This document shows, piece by piece, positions 10,227 to 21,145 of a stretch of DNA of 64,000 bases. A model generated the notes under the pieces. The model searched no databases and was not told where the DNA came from. It worked only from the letters and a program-made list of their open reading frames with translations. The stretch's first letter is position 1; every line of letters starts with the position of its first letter. A program made the translations under genes and the position numbers. The DNA is from Burkholderiales bacterium (GTDB taxonomy: Bacteria; Pseudomonadota; Gammaproteobacteria; Burkholderiales; JAEUOS01): NCBI GenBank assembly GCA_016790635.1, contig JAEUOR010000013.1, positions 202,336 through 266,335 on the forward strand, written 5' to 3'.

Positions 10227-11573
10227 ATGACAACTCGCGAAGGCAACCTCGAAGCGCCGACCCGGCACCCGCTTGACTGGAAGAACCCGGACTTCTACGA
10301 CGAAAAGTCGTTGTTCTCCGAGATGGAGCGGGTGTTCGACATCTGCCACGGTTGCCGCCGATGCGTTAGCCTGTGCGGGTCCTTCCCTACATTGTTCGAC
10401 CTGGTCGACGAAAGCGCGACCATGGAGGTGGACGGCGTCAAGCACGAGGACTACTGGAAGGTTGTCGACCAGTGTTACCTGTGCGACGTCTGCTACATGA
10501 CCAAGTGCCCTTACGTCCCGCCGCACCCGTGGAACCTCGACTTCCCGCACCTGATGCTGCGCGCCAAGGCTGTCAAGCACGAAAAGGGACTCAACGGAGT
10601 GCGTGACCGCCTGCTGTCCTCGACCGACTTGATGGGAAGTTTCGCCGGTATCCCGATCGTCACGGCGTCGGTCAATGCGGTCAACAGCACCAAGCTCGCG
10701 CGCGAAGCCATGGAGATGACCCTTGGTGTGGACGAGAAAGCCTGGATCCCGCAGTACGCCGACCGCAAGTTCCGCTCCGGACCGAGGCAGGGGCCTGAGA
10801 CCGCTGTGCGCGACGGTGAGCGCACCCCGGGCAAGGTGGCGATCTTTTCGACCTGCTACATCAACTACAACGAGCCCGGCATCGGCCACGACCTCGTGGC
10901 GCTGCTTGAGCACAACGACATCGCCTGGACCCTGGCCGAGAAGGAGGCATGCTGCGGCATGCCTAAACTCGAACTGGGTGACCTGAAAGCGGTCGAGTCC
11001 CTCAAGAATCGCAACATTCCTGCACTCGCCAAACTGGCGCGTGAGGGATACGCGATCCTCACACCCATACCTTCGTGCACCTTGATGTTCAAGCAGGAGT
11101 TGCCGCTCATGTTTCCCGATGAGGCGGACGTGAAGGCGGTCGCGGCAGCGATGTTCGACCCGTTCGAGTATTTCATCCTGCGCAATCGCGATGGCCTGCT
11201 CAAGACTGATTTCAAGCAGCCCTTGGGCAATGTGTCCTATCACATTCCCTGCCACTCGCGCGTGCAGAACGTTGGCCGCAAGACGGCTGAGACGCTGCAG
11301 CTCGTGCCCGCTACCAAGGTCAACGCGGTGGAGCGCTGCTCCGGACACTCGGGCACGTGGGGCGTGAAAAAGGAATTCCATGCCACTGCCATGAAGATCG
11401 GGAAACCGGTCTTCAAGGCCATGGGCGGCACTGAGGATGCCAAGCCCGATTACATCAGCTCGGACTGCCAACTCGCCGGCCATCATATTGAACAGGGCAT
11501 GCGTGAGAACGGCTTGGCCGAGGTCCCCCTCAAACACCCGCTGTCGCTGCTGCGACTCGCCTACGGCATCTGA
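10227..11573 (+). CDS. Fe-S oxidoreductase, GlpC/HdrD-like
   Basis: Iron-sulfur protein of the heterodisulfide-reductase/GlpC class, 448 aa. Two N-terminal 4Fe-4S motifs appear near residues 39-50 (CHGCRRC...) and 80-95 (CYLCDVCYMTKCP). The C-terminal half has CCG-type domains with EACCGMP, IPCHSR, ERCSGHSG and SDCQLAGHH. In the first cluster the last Cys is followed by Gly, not the usual Pro. It lies between rubrerythrin and DUF3501, 15 bp before the latter. A plausible role is electron transfer to rubrerythrin; that is inference from the conserved neighbourhood. Confidence 0.87.
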   Translation: MTTREGNLEAPTRHPLDWKNPDFYDEKSLFSEMERVFDICHGCRRCVSLCGSFPTLFDLVDESATMEVDGVKHEDYWKVVDQCYLCDVCYMTKCPYVPPHPWNLDFPHLMLRAKAVKHEKGLNGVRDRLLSSTDLMGSFAGIPIVTASVNAVNSTKLAREAMEMTLGVDEKAWIPQYADRKFRSGPRQGPETAVRDGERTPGKVAIFSTCYINYNEPGIGHDLVALLEHNDIAWTLAEKEACCGMPKLELGDLKAVESLKNRNIPALAKLAREGYAILTPIPSCTLMFKQELPLMFPDEADVKAVAAAMFDPFEYFILRNRDGLLKTDFKQPLGNVSYHIPCHSRVQNVGRKTAETLQLVPATKVNAVERCSGHSGTWGVKKEFHATAMKIGKPVFKAMGGTEDAKPDYISSDCQLAGHHIEQGMRENGLAEVPLKHPLSLLRLAYGI

Positions 11574-11588
11574 CCGATCCCAGCCCCC

Positions 11589-12173
11589 ATGCCCATCCTT
11601 ACCCCAGCCAGCCTGATGACCCTGGAAGCCTACGCGCGCTCGCGCCCCGAGTTTCGTGCCCGCGTCATCGACCACAAGAAGCGCCGCACCGTTCATCTTG
11701 GAGAGCACGTCACCCTCATTTTTGAAGACGAGTTGACGATCCGCTATCAGGTGCAGGAGATGCTGCGTATCGAGAAAATTTTCGAGGAAGACGGCATTCG
11801 CGGCGAACTGGATTCCTACAATCCCCTGATTCCCGACGGCAGCAATTTCAAGGCCACGATGCTCATCGAGTACGCCAGCGTCCCCGAGCGGCAGCGCGCG
11901 CTGGCCCGACTCAAGGGCATCGAGCGTCGCATGTTCGTCGAGGTGGAAGGTTGCGAGCGGGTCTATGCGGTGGCCGACGAGGACCTCGAGCGCGAGAACG
12001 AAGAGAAAACCGCGGCGGTGCACTTCCTGCGCTTCGAGTTCAACGGCGCTTCAGTCGCAGCCTTGAAAGGTGGGGCGCAGCTTAAAATCGGTTGTGACCA
12101 CCCGCACTACCCGGCGCATCTTGAAGAACTTGAACCTGAAGTCCTGGCTTCTCTCGTGGCAGACCTGGCTTAG
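11589..12173 (+). CDS. DUF3501 family protein
   Basis: Cytoplasmic protein of unknown function, 194 aa. It has the family's recognisable N-terminal pattern (RVIDHKKRRTVHLG, TLIFEDELTIRYQVQEML) and a C-terminal GCDHPHY motif with a Cys and two His residues that could bind metal. It follows the Fe-S oxidoreductase by 15 bp and belongs to the rubrerythrin/Fe-S/DUF3501 cluster. No signal peptide or membrane segment is seen. The cluster suggests a part in peroxide or redox metabolism. Confidence 0.85.
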   Translation: MPILTPASLMTLEAYARSRPEFRARVIDHKKRRTVHLGEHVTLIFEDELTIRYQVQEMLRIEKIFEEDGIRGELDSYNPLIPDGSNFKATMLIEYASVPERQRALARLKGIERRMFVEVEGCERVYAVADEDLERENEEKTAAVHFLRFEFNGASVAALKGGAQLKIGCDHPHYPAHLEELEPEVLASLVADLA

Positions 12174-12720
12174 CCGGCAGCGCCGTTCCGGCGCTCTGTT
12201 GCACGCCTGCGCTGCGGCGCTCCTGTGGACCAGCGCGAGCGCCCTGGCACAGTCCGCGATCCCGGTGCCGCGCTACGAAGACGAGACACAGCGCGAACCT
12301 GATGTGGTCCTGCCGCGCTTCCCGGAAGAACGAAATTTGTTGCGGTTCCCGACCAACTGGACCAACGCGCAGATTTTCATCGATACGGCCGCCCTGACGG
12401 TGCGAGACGACCGGGTCGTGCTGTACACCCTGGTCGTGCGCAGCGGGGGCGGGGCCGAGAATGTCAGCCATGAGGGCTTGCGCTGCACGACCGGTGAAGT
12501 GCGCGTCTTCGCTTACGGGAGTCGCGGCCCGGACGGAGGCAAGTGGTCGCCGGCGCGATCGGCCGCGTGGCGGCCGATCGAGGACCGTGGCATCAATCGG
12601 TATCGATTCGAATTCTGGCGCGATGTCTTTTGTGATGGCCGCGATACCGAAACGCGTCGCAACATCCTGCTGCAGTTGCAGCGCGGCGGGCGCGAGCGCG
12701 TCGACGGAGTTCCCGATTAG
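12070..12720 (+). CDS. CNP1-like exported protein
   Basis: Predicted periplasmic or outer-membrane protein resembling the CNP1 (cryptic neisserial plasmid protein) family: after a hydrophobic signal region (HACAAALLWTSASALAQ) come FPTNWTNAQIFIDTAALTV, VVRSGGGAENVSHEG and WRPIEDRGINRYRF. The start is uncertain. GTG at 12070 lies inside the DUF3501 gene; TTG 12121 or 12130 would give a more normal signal peptide and still overlap. The overlap suggests translational coupling to DUF3501. Function is unknown. Confidence 0.7.
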   Translation: MGRSLKSVVTTRTTRRILKNLNLKSWLLSWQTWLSRQRRSGALLHACAAALLWTSASALAQSAIPVPRYEDETQREPDVVLPRFPEERNLLRFPTNWTNAQIFIDTAALTVRDDRVVLYTLVVRSGGGAENVSHEGLRCTTGEVRVFAYGSRGPDGGKWSPARSAAWRPIEDRGINRYRFEFWRDVFCDGRDTETRRNILLQLQRGGRERVDGVPD

Positions 12721-12770
12721 GGACATTGACGTGATTTTCCCGGCGCGGACCGGTAGCGCGGCGGGCTAGC

Positions 12771-13517
12771 ATGCTGCCTCTCGGCCCCGCGCTGGTCATC
12801 AAGCTTCTGGTATGGACCCTGGCATTCGCGCTGTTCGCGCGCGCCACGGCGCGATCCCTCGCCGGCTCCGCGGAGGCGGCCCGGCAGCCCCTGCTCAAAG
12901 TACTGCTCGGTGCACTGGTCGGGTCCAAGCTGCTGCATGCGCTTACTTTTCCCGCCCTGCTGTTTGACGAACCTGCAAGGGCGGTCCTGCTTGTGGCAAG
13001 CGGGGATTCTGTGCCCGGGGCTCTCATAGGCGCGCGACTTGCCCTCGGGTTTTCAGGCGGGCTAGGCGGTACCCTGGCCGACAGGTTGCTTCCCGGCACG
13101 GCGATCGCGTTGGTCGTGCTGCATCTCGGGGCCGCACTTTGGGCGCTGCGCGGTTCCGACTTCGGGGCGCCAACAGATCTGCCGTGGGGGGTCGACTTCG
13201 GCGATGGCGTTGCGCGACATCCGGTCATGTTCTACGAGGCGGCTTTCCTGTGCCTGGCCTGGATGTCGCAGCGTTCTCTCGGACACGGCTCCATGATCGC
13301 GGGAGTACGCGCCGACACGTTTCTGGTCGTATATCTATCCTCGCTGGCCGCGCTGGCTTACCTCAAGCCGCCTTTCCGGGTTGCCGCTTTGCCGGAGATT
13401 TTCCTGCCCATGGCGCATGCCTATGCAGGCTTCGCTACCGCGGAGCAGTTGGCCATTCTGCTGGCGGGTGCGGTGCTCGCGCGCGGCCTGGTCTTGGCGT
13501 CTCGCAAGCCGCCCTGA
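12771..13517 (+). CDS. Lgt-like membrane protein, probable non-canonical paralog
   Basis: Polytopic inner-membrane protein of 248 aa resembling prolipoprotein diacylglyceryl transferase. The best match is the conserved block LPWGVDFGDGVARHPVMFYEA, seen here at about residues 138-158. However, the HGG motif of true Lgt reads SGG (FSGGLGGTLAD), and the Arg-containing GRxGNFxNGE segment is absent. True Lgt activity is therefore doubtful. It follows the CNP1-like gene by 50 bp. It could transfer another group or be a structural paralog; the genuine lgt is not in this window. Confidence 0.65.
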   Translation: MLPLGPALVIKLLVWTLAFALFARATARSLAGSAEAARQPLLKVLLGALVGSKLLHALTFPALLFDEPARAVLLVASGDSVPGALIGARLALGFSGGLGGTLADRLLPGTAIALVVLHLGAALWALRGSDFGAPTDLPWGVDFGDGVARHPVMFYEAAFLCLAWMSQRSLGHGSMIAGVRADTFLVVYLSSLAALAYLKPPFRVAALPEIFLPMAHAYAGFATAEQLAILLAGAVLARGLVLASRKPP

Positions 13518-13540
13518 ATCGCCGGCGGGCATGGCAGGTT

Positions 13541-15706
<2,166 letters not shown>

Positions 15707-15710
<4 letters not shown>

Positions 15711-15769
15711 GCAAAAGGGGTGCCGTCGCCGGCCTTGACCTGGATGAGTGCTTCGTCGATGTACTTCAT
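15707..15769 (-). pseudogene. Truncated duplicate of the obgE start (20 codons)
   Basis: Starts [16 protein letters not shown], the obgE N-terminus with one change (F3 to Y), then runs out of homology and stops after TPFA. The TGA overlaps the ATG of the next 9-codon frame. Its ATG is preceded by the TAA of another 8-codon frame, MTAAAHSH at 15769-15795 (TAATG overlap). It is a remnant of the tandem duplication, possibly reused as a leader peptide. Confidence 0.65.
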
Positions 15770-15821
15770 TAGTGCGAGTGCGCGGCGGCGGTCATGAAAT
15801 AGTGGCGCCGTCGCCCCCAGA

Positions 15822-15862
15822 AAAGCAAAAAGGCCCAATCGTTCAACACGACCGGGCCTTTG
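15822..15862 (-). terminator. Rho-independent terminator/attenuator after rpmA
   Basis: On the minus strand AAAGGCCC and GGGCCTTT pair around a ~17-nt loop and are followed by a T-rich run (TTTTTGCTTTT). It lies about 25 bp after the rpmA stop and about 140 bp before obgE. It would end most rplU-rpmA transcripts and leave obgE-proB to read-through or another promoter. Confidence 0.75.
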
Positions 15863-15886
15863 CGTGTAGCCGGAGGCCGGTGATCG

Positions 15887-16144
15887 TTAAGCGGGTACCA
15901 CGCTGACGGTGCGATTCTGGCGAGCGCCCTTGACCGCGAACAGAACCTTTCCCTCGGCCTTGGCGAACAAGGTATGGTCCTTGCCCATGCCGACATTGTC
16001 GCCCGCATGGAACTGCGTGCCGCGCTGGCGAACGATGATGTTGCCTGCCACAACGGCCTGACCGCCGTATACCTTGACGCCGAGGCGCTTCGACTCGGAG
16101 TCGCGCCCGTTGCGGGTAGAACCGCCACCCTTCTTGTGTGCCAT
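15887..16144 (-). CDS. rpmA: Large ribosomal subunit protein bL27
   Basis: 50S subunit protein whose N-terminus reaches the peptidyl-transferase centre. It starts [19 protein letters not shown], with no cleavable extension, and is 85 aa long as usual. It lies 12 bp after rplU in the standard rplU-rpmA pair. Confidence 0.98.
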   Translation of the reverse strand: MAHKKGGGSTRNGRDSESKRLGVKVYGGQAVVAGNIIVRQRGTQFHAGDNVGMGKDHTLFAKAEGKVLFAVKGARQNRTVSVVPA

Positions 16145-16156
16145 TTCTCGCGTTCC

Positions 16157-16468
16157 TTAGGAATTGATCGCCGAGATCTCGATCTCGGTGAAGCCTTGGC
16201 GGTGGCCTTGGCGTTTCTGGTAATGCTTGCGGCGCCGCATCTTGAAGATGCGAACCTTGTCGCCGCGTCCGTGCGCAACCACCTTAGCCACGACACGGGC
16301 GCCCGAAACGAGCGGCATCCCGACTTGCACTGCGTCGCCCGACCCGATCATGAGTACTTGGTCAATAACGATTTCCTGCCCGACTTCGGCGGTCAGGAGT
16401 TCCACCTTCAATTTTTCGCCGGCGCTGACGCGATACTGCTTGCCGCCGGATTTGATGACCGCGTACAT
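16157..16468 (-). CDS. rplU: Large ribosomal subunit protein bL21
   Basis: 50S subunit protein that binds 23S rRNA. ATG at 16468 gives [14 protein letters not shown], the standard start, and a 103-aa product ending with the typical [16 protein letters not shown] block. Longer frames upstream are not homologous. A strong promoter lies about 95 bp upstream; the 5' UTR may hold autoregulatory RNA structure, but I cannot define one. Confidence 0.98.
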   Translation of the reverse strand: MYAVIKSGGKQYRVSAGEKLKVELLTAEVGQEIVIDQVLMIGSGDAVQVGMPLVSGARVVAKVVAHGRGDKVRIFKMRRRKHYQKRQGHRQGFTEIEISAINS

Positions 16469-16562
16469 GATAATAATCCCCAGTGGGCGCTCGCGGGCCA
16501 GGCCGGATGGCGGCTGGCAAGTCGTGGAAAGACGAAAAAACACGCAGCGCGAAGAGCCCACG

Positions 16563-16591
16563 ATAATATCAGAGATCGGTGTCCTGGTCAA
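16563..16591 (-). promoter_or_regulatory. Strong sigma-70 promoter of rplU-rpmA
   Basis: On the minus strand TTGACC (16591-16586) and TATTAT (16568-16563) are separated by exactly 17 bp. It faces rplU and leaves a 5' UTR of roughly 90 nt. This is the best promoter match in the window and fits a ribosomal protein operon. Confidence 0.8.
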
Positions 16592-16714
16592 GAGCGGCGC
16601 ACGGTTGGACCAAGCCCGGGGCGGGCCGCCCCGAGTCTTGGTATCGAACCAATTCCTGGCCGGCGTGTCTTGTTCCATACTACCGGCCACATTTCGACCC
16701 CCGTCAGGCTTCCT

Positions 16715-17683
16715 TTGAACCGTTTCGATCCACAAGCAGTCATCGCCGCCGATCTGGCCGCGGTGGACGCATGCCTGCGCGCAAACCTGGGCTCCGACGT
16801 GCCGCTGATCCGGCAAGTCGGCGAATACATCGTTGGCAGCGGGGGCAAGCGCCTGCGCCCCGTTCTGTTGCTGCTGGTGGCCTCGGCGCTGGGGCGCAAT
16901 GACTCGCGCTCGCATGCGCTGGCTGCAGTTGTCGAAATGATTCACACCGCCACGCTATTGCACGATGACGTGGTCGACGAATCGCAGTTGCGGCGCGGGC
17001 GCAAGACCGCAAATGCCCTGTTTGGCAACGCGGCCAGCGTGCTGGTAGGAGACTTCCTCTACTCCCGGGCTTTCCAGATGATGGTCGCCGTTGGGGAAAT
17101 GAGCATCATGCGCGTCCTGGCCGACGCGACGAATTCGATCGCTGAAGGCGAGGTGCTGCAATTGATGAATGTCGGCAATGCCGACGTGAGCGAGGAAAGC
17201 TATTTGCGGGTGATTCGTTTCAAGACCGCCAAGCTCTTCGAGGCAGCCGCCCGCATTGGCGCGCTCGCTGTCGGCGCGCCAGCCAAGACCAGCGAGGCGA
17301 TGGCGGAATATGGCATGCGGCTGGGGACCGCCTTTCAACTCATCGACGATGTGCTGGATTATTCCGGCGAGGTTGAGCAGATCGGCAAGAACCTGGGTGA
17401 CGACCTCGGCGAAGGCAAGGCAACCATGCCGCTACTACGCGTGCTCGCCGCCGGTAATGCGAGTGAACAGGCGCTTGTGCGTTCCGCCATTTCCGCGCCG
17501 GAGACCGTGGATTTCGAGGCCGTGCTTGACGCGATCCGGCGTGTCGATGCCCTCGACTTCACACGCGCTGCGGCACGGGCCGAAGCGGACCGTGCCGCAG
17601 ACCTGCTGGTGGTACTGCCCGACGGACCCAGTCGACAAACTTTGCTAGAATTGTGCGCTTTCGCTGTTGAGCGCAATGCCTGA
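16715..17683 (+). CDS. ispB: Octaprenyl/polyprenyl diphosphate synthase
   Basis: Trans-isoprenyl diphosphate synthase that makes the quinone side chain. First Asp-rich motif is LLHDDVVDE with RRGRKTAN after it; the second is LIDDVLDY; the N-terminal [10 protein letters not shown] block is present. I start it at TTG 16715 ([10 protein letters not shown]), giving 322 aa, the family's usual length. Reading further upstream runs antisense through rplU and rpmA and is not believable. It is divergent from rplU, as in E. coli, and is followed by tRNA-Pro. Confidence 0.93.
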   Translation: MNRFDPQAVIAADLAAVDACLRANLGSDVPLIRQVGEYIVGSGGKRLRPVLLLLVASALGRNDSRSHALAAVVEMIHTATLLHDDVVDESQLRRGRKTANALFGNAASVLVGDFLYSRAFQMMVAVGEMSIMRVLADATNSIAEGEVLQLMNVGNADVSEESYLRVIRFKTAKLFEAAARIGALAVGAPAKTSEAMAEYGMRLGTAFQLIDDVLDYSGEVEQIGKNLGDDLGEGKATMPLLRVLAAGNASEQALVRSAISAPETVDFEAVLDAIRRVDALDFTRAAARAEADRAADLLVVLPDGPSRQTLLELCAFAVERNA

Positions 17684-17723
17684 GGTATGGCATCCCGTAT
17701 GCGCGCTCCGTTGTCCCATTCGT

Positions 17724-17800
17724 CGGGGTGTAGCTTAGCCTGGTAGAGCGCTACGTTCGGGACGTAGAGGCCGGAGGTTCGAATCCTCTCACCCCGACCA
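17724..17800 (+). tRNA. tRNA-Pro (anticodon CGG)
   Basis: A 77-nt cloverleaf. Acceptor CGGGGTG pairs with CACCCCG, the D-loop has TTAGCCTGGTAGAG, the anticodon stem CTACG/CGTAG closes the loop TTCGGGA (anticodon CGG), and the T-arm has GGTTCGAATCC. The 3' CCA is encoded. It reads proline CCG codons, which are common in this GC-rich genome. Confidence 0.97.
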
Positions 17801-18093
17801 CGAATGGGACCTTTTCACAGCCGAACCCGTGTTGGTTTTTGGCATCCCTGTTGGCTGCCTTTCCCGAATGGTTAAAGACGGTGTCAGACCGTCTTATCGG
17901 TTTCGATCGCGCCGCAATTATGCTAATGTCATCGCATCTTGCGGGCGTTTTCCCCAGGACTCAATCGGTGACACGCCTGCGCTTTGGCTAGAATGGTCGA
18001 GCGTTTGAGCATGGGACGGCTATGTGGCGGTCGTCGAAAATGCGTCAGGTGCTGGTTGTCCGAGGCAGTTTGAAACCGGCGGATTGGAGATAG
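17801..18093. other. Intergenic region with tRNA-like remnant and hairpin
   Basis: No convincing gene. Positions 17850-17915 resemble a decayed tRNA: a D-arm-like CCGAATGGTTAAAG, a 5-bp stem with 7-nt loop (GACGG TGTCAGA CCGTC), and a T-arm-like GGTTTCGATC. U33 is missing and the acceptor does not close. The same stem, AAGACGGT/ACCGTCTT at 17875-17895, could instead terminate tRNA-Pro. The rest should hold the pilB promoter, but I see no clear -35/-10 pair. Confidence 0.35.
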
Positions 18094-19809
18094 ATGGCAG
18101 CGGCGGTGCAACCCAACGCCTTGTCCGGCATCGCGCGTGCACTGGTGCAGGCGGGAAAGATCACGTCCGAGGAGGCTGAACGCATCGTTGCCGATGCGAA
18201 GTCGGCCTCCGTGACGTTTGTCGAGCAGGCAATCGCTTCCAAAAAGCTGGCGGCGCGCGAGATCGCGCAGTTCGGCTCTGAAATCTTCGGCTATCCCCTG
18301 CTTGACCTCGCCTGCTATGACGCGCAGCAGGTGCTGGCCGATGCCATCGACCGCAAGCTGGTGCAGCAACATCGAGTGGTTGCCCTGGCAAAGCGCGGGA
18401 ACCGGCTGTCGGTTGCGATCTCGGATCCGACCAACAAGGCCGCGCTGGACCAGATCAAGTTTCAGACTTCGCTTGCCATCGATCCGGTGGTGGTCGAGGA
18501 CGACAAGCTGGGCGCGATCCTCGCGACGATGTCCGAGGCAGCCGGCGCATCGCTGCTCGATGTTCCGGACGACGACCTGAATCTTGAATTCACCGACGAC
18601 GAGACTCTCGCCAAGGCCGAAGAGGCGTCGATGCCGGACGTCGACGACGCGCCGGTGGTCCGCTTTCTGCAAAAGATGCTGATGGACGCGATCCGTGATG
18701 GAGCCTCCGACCTGCATTTCGAGCCTTACGAGAAGTCCTACCGCATTCGTTTTCGTACCGATGGCGTGCTGCGCGAAGTTGCCTCGCCACCGATTGCGAT
18801 CAAGGAGAAGCTGGCCGCGCGCATCAAGGTGATCTCCAAGCTGGACATTTCCGAGAAGCGCGTGCCGCAGGATGGCCGCATGAAGCTGGTGTTGTCAAAG
18901 AACCGCGCCATCGACTTTCGCGTCAGCACCCTGCCGACCCTGTTCGGCGAGAAGATCGTGATGCGTATCCTCGATCCGACATCGGCCACGCTCGGCATCG
19001 AAGCGCTCGGCTACGAGCCGGAAGAGAAGGAACGGTTGCTCAAGGCCGTGCATCGCCCCTACGGCATGGTCCTGGTGACCGGGCCGACCGGCTCGGGCAA
19101 GACGGTGTCGCTCTATACCTGTCTCAACATCTTGAACCAGCCGGGCATCAACATCTCGACCGCCGAGGATCCAGCCGAGATCAACCTGCCCGGCATCAAC
19201 CAGGTCAACGTCAACGACCGGGCCGGGCTCACCTTCGCGGCGGCGCTAAAGTCGTTCTTGCGCCAGGATCCGGACATCATCATGGTCGGCGAGATCCGTG
19301 ACCTGGAAACCGCCGATATCTCCATCAAGGCCGCGCAGACCGGTCATATGGTCTTTTCCACCCTGCACACCAACGATGCGCCGACCACGCTGACGCGCAT
19401 GATGAACATGGGTGTGGCAGCGTTCAACATCGCCTCCAGCGTCATCCTGATCACGGCGCAGCGCCTGGCGCGCCGTCTTTGCACCTGCAAGCAGGCGACC
19501 GTCGTGCCGCCAGAAGCCCTCCTCGAGGCGGGTTTTGGCGAAGAGGATCTGGATGGTTCCTGGCAGCCGTACAAGCCCGTCGGTTGCGACCGCTGCAAGG
19601 GCAGCGGCTACAAGGGGCGGGTCGGCATCTACCAGGTGATGCCGATTTCGGAAGAAATTCAGCGTATCATATTGAAGCACGGCACGGCACTCGACATAGC
19701 CGATCAGGCTGCGCGCGAAGGTGTGCGCACACTGCGGCAATCAGGTCTGGTCAAGGTCAAACAAGGGCTCACGACCGTCGAGGAAGTGCTGGGCTGCACC
19801 AACGAGTAG
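18094..19809 (+). CDS. pilB: Type IV pilus assembly ATPase PilB
   Basis: Cytoplasmic hexameric ATPase that drives pilus extension. An N-terminal MshEN/T2SE-N-like domain comes first (residues ~1-150, GYPLLDLACYD). Then follow the Walker A GPTGSGKT near residue 330, the Asp-box/Walker B region (IIMVGEIRD, ~395), the His-box (STLHTNDAP), and a Cys4 zinc site formed by CTCKQ (~463) and CDRCKGSGYKGR (~498). It opens the pilB-pilC-pilD operon. Length 571 aa is typical. Confidence 0.96.
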   Translation: MAAAVQPNALSGIARALVQAGKITSEEAERIVADAKSASVTFVEQAIASKKLAAREIAQFGSEIFGYPLLDLACYDAQQVLADAIDRKLVQQHRVVALAKRGNRLSVAISDPTNKAALDQIKFQTSLAIDPVVVEDDKLGAILATMSEAAGASLLDVPDDDLNLEFTDDETLAKAEEASMPDVDDAPVVRFLQKMLMDAIRDGASDLHFEPYEKSYRIRFRTDGVLREVASPPIAIKEKLAARIKVISKLDISEKRVPQDGRMKLVLSKNRAIDFRVSTLPTLFGEKIVMRILDPTSATLGIEALGYEPEEKERLLKAVHRPYGMVLVTGPTGSGKTVSLYTCLNILNQPGINISTAEDPAEINLPGINQVNVNDRAGLTFAAALKSFLRQDPDIIMVGEIRDLETADISIKAAQTGHMVFSTLHTNDAPTTLTRMMNMGVAAFNIASSVILITAQRLARRLCTCKQATVVPPEALLEAGFGEEDLDGSWQPYKPVGCDRCKGSGYKGRVGIYQVMPISEEIQRIILKHGTALDIADQAAREGVRTLRQSGLVKVKQGLTTVEEVLGCTNE

Positions 19810-19874
19810 CATTCAGGCGGCTCCACTTTGGGGACGCGCCTGTTGCAATCGGGGTTCAGGTATCGGGAGGACGC

Positions 19875-21092
19875 ATGGCTACAGCTGTCGCGAAGGGGCC
19901 CAAGGAGTTCAATTTCTCCTGGGAAGGCAAGGACAAGGCCGGCAAGACCGTGCGCGGCGAGTTGCGCGCCAGCGGCGACGCGGTCGTCAACGCAACCCTG
20001 CGGCGCCAGGGCATCATGGTCACGAAGGTCAAGAAGCAGACCTTCAAGAAGGGGGGCAAGGTCACCGACAAGGACATCACGTTGTTCACGCGCCAGCTGG
20101 CGACGATGATGAAGTCCGGTGTTCCGCTCCTGCAGTCGTTCGACATCGTGGGCAAAGGGCACGCCAATCCGGCGGTATCGCGCCTGTTGTTCGAACTCAA
20201 GACCGAGGTCGAGACAGGTTCGAGCCTGAACCAGGCCTTCCGCAAATATCCGCTTTATTTCGATCCCTTGTTCTGCAATCTCGTTGCTGCAGGTGAGCAG
20301 GCGGGTATTCTCGAGACCCTGCTCGATCGCCTCGCGACCTACAAGGAGAAAATTCTCGCCATCAAGAGCAAGATCAAGTCGGCATTGTTCTACCCGATCT
20401 CGATCATCGTGGTCGCCTTCATCATCACCGCGGTCATCATGATTTTCGTGATTCCTGCGTTCAAGCAGGTGTTCACGAGCTTCGGCGCCGATCTGCCCGC
20501 GCCCACGCTTGTGATCATGGCGATTTCCGACTTTTTCGTCAGCTATTGGTGGGCCATCTTCGGAGCGCTCGGTTTTGGCATTTACTTCTTTTTCGAGTCC
20601 TGGAAGCGATCCAAGCCGATGCAGGTGTTCATGGACAAGCTCATGTTGCGTGCCCCGGTGTTCGGCGACCTGGTACGCAAGGCGACCATCGCACGCTGGA
20701 CCCGCACCTTGTCCACCATGTTTGCTGCCGGCGTTCCGCTCGTGGAGGCACTCGATTCGGTCGGCGGAGCCTCCGGCAACCAGGTCTATGTCATGGCGAC
20801 TAAGGCGATCCAGGGCGAGGTCGCGACCGGTACCAGCCTGACGGTCGCGATGCAAAACTCGCAGGTGTTTCCCAGCATGGTGATCCAGATGGTTTCCATC
20901 GGCGAGGAGTCCGGCGCGCTAGATTCGATGCTCTCCAAGGTTGCCGATTTTTTCGAGGCCGAGGTTGACGATGCGGTCGAAGCGCTTTCCAGCCTCATGG
21001 AACCGATGATCATGGTCGTCCTGGGCACGCTGATCGGCGGCATGGTCATCGCCATGTATTTGCCGATCTTCAAGCTGGGCGCGGTCGTCTGA
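19875..21092 (+). CDS. pilC: Type IV pilus inner-membrane platform PilC
   Basis: Polytopic platform protein that couples PilB to pilin insertion. ATG at 19875 has a good ribosome-binding site (GGGAGG, 66-70) and gives 405 aa. Two GspF domains are visible, each with TLFTRQLATMMKSGVPLLQ- or TRTLSTMFAAGVPLVEA-type repeats and an EQAG/EESG motif. Three membrane segments are expected, two central and one C-terminal. It lies 65 bp after pilB. Confidence 0.96.
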   Translation: MATAVAKGPKEFNFSWEGKDKAGKTVRGELRASGDAVVNATLRRQGIMVTKVKKQTFKKGGKVTDKDITLFTRQLATMMKSGVPLLQSFDIVGKGHANPAVSRLLFELKTEVETGSSLNQAFRKYPLYFDPLFCNLVAAGEQAGILETLLDRLATYKEKILAIKSKIKSALFYPISIIVVAFIITAVIMIFVIPAFKQVFTSFGADLPAPTLVIMAISDFFVSYWWAIFGALGFGIYFFFESWKRSKPMQVFMDKLMLRAPVFGDLVRKATIARWTRTLSTMFAAGVPLVEALDSVGGASGNQVYVMATKAIQGEVATGTSLTVAMQNSQVFPSMVIQMVSIGEESGALDSMLSKVADFFEAEVDDAVEALSSLMEPMIMVVLGTLIGGMVIAMYLPIFKLGAVV

Positions 21093-21145
21093 CGGCCGTC
21101 CTGGCGCCGCGGCAGGGCGCCGCGGCGCCCGTCTAGGTTGTGCTG

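Noticed and set aside
9555..12023. 822-codon minus-strand frame
   Set aside because: Antisense to rubrerythrin, the Fe-S protein and DUF3501, all of which have clear homology.
15974..16714. N-terminal extension of ispB
   Set aside because: Reads antisense through rpmA and rplU; polyprenyl synthases begin near the TTG at 16715.
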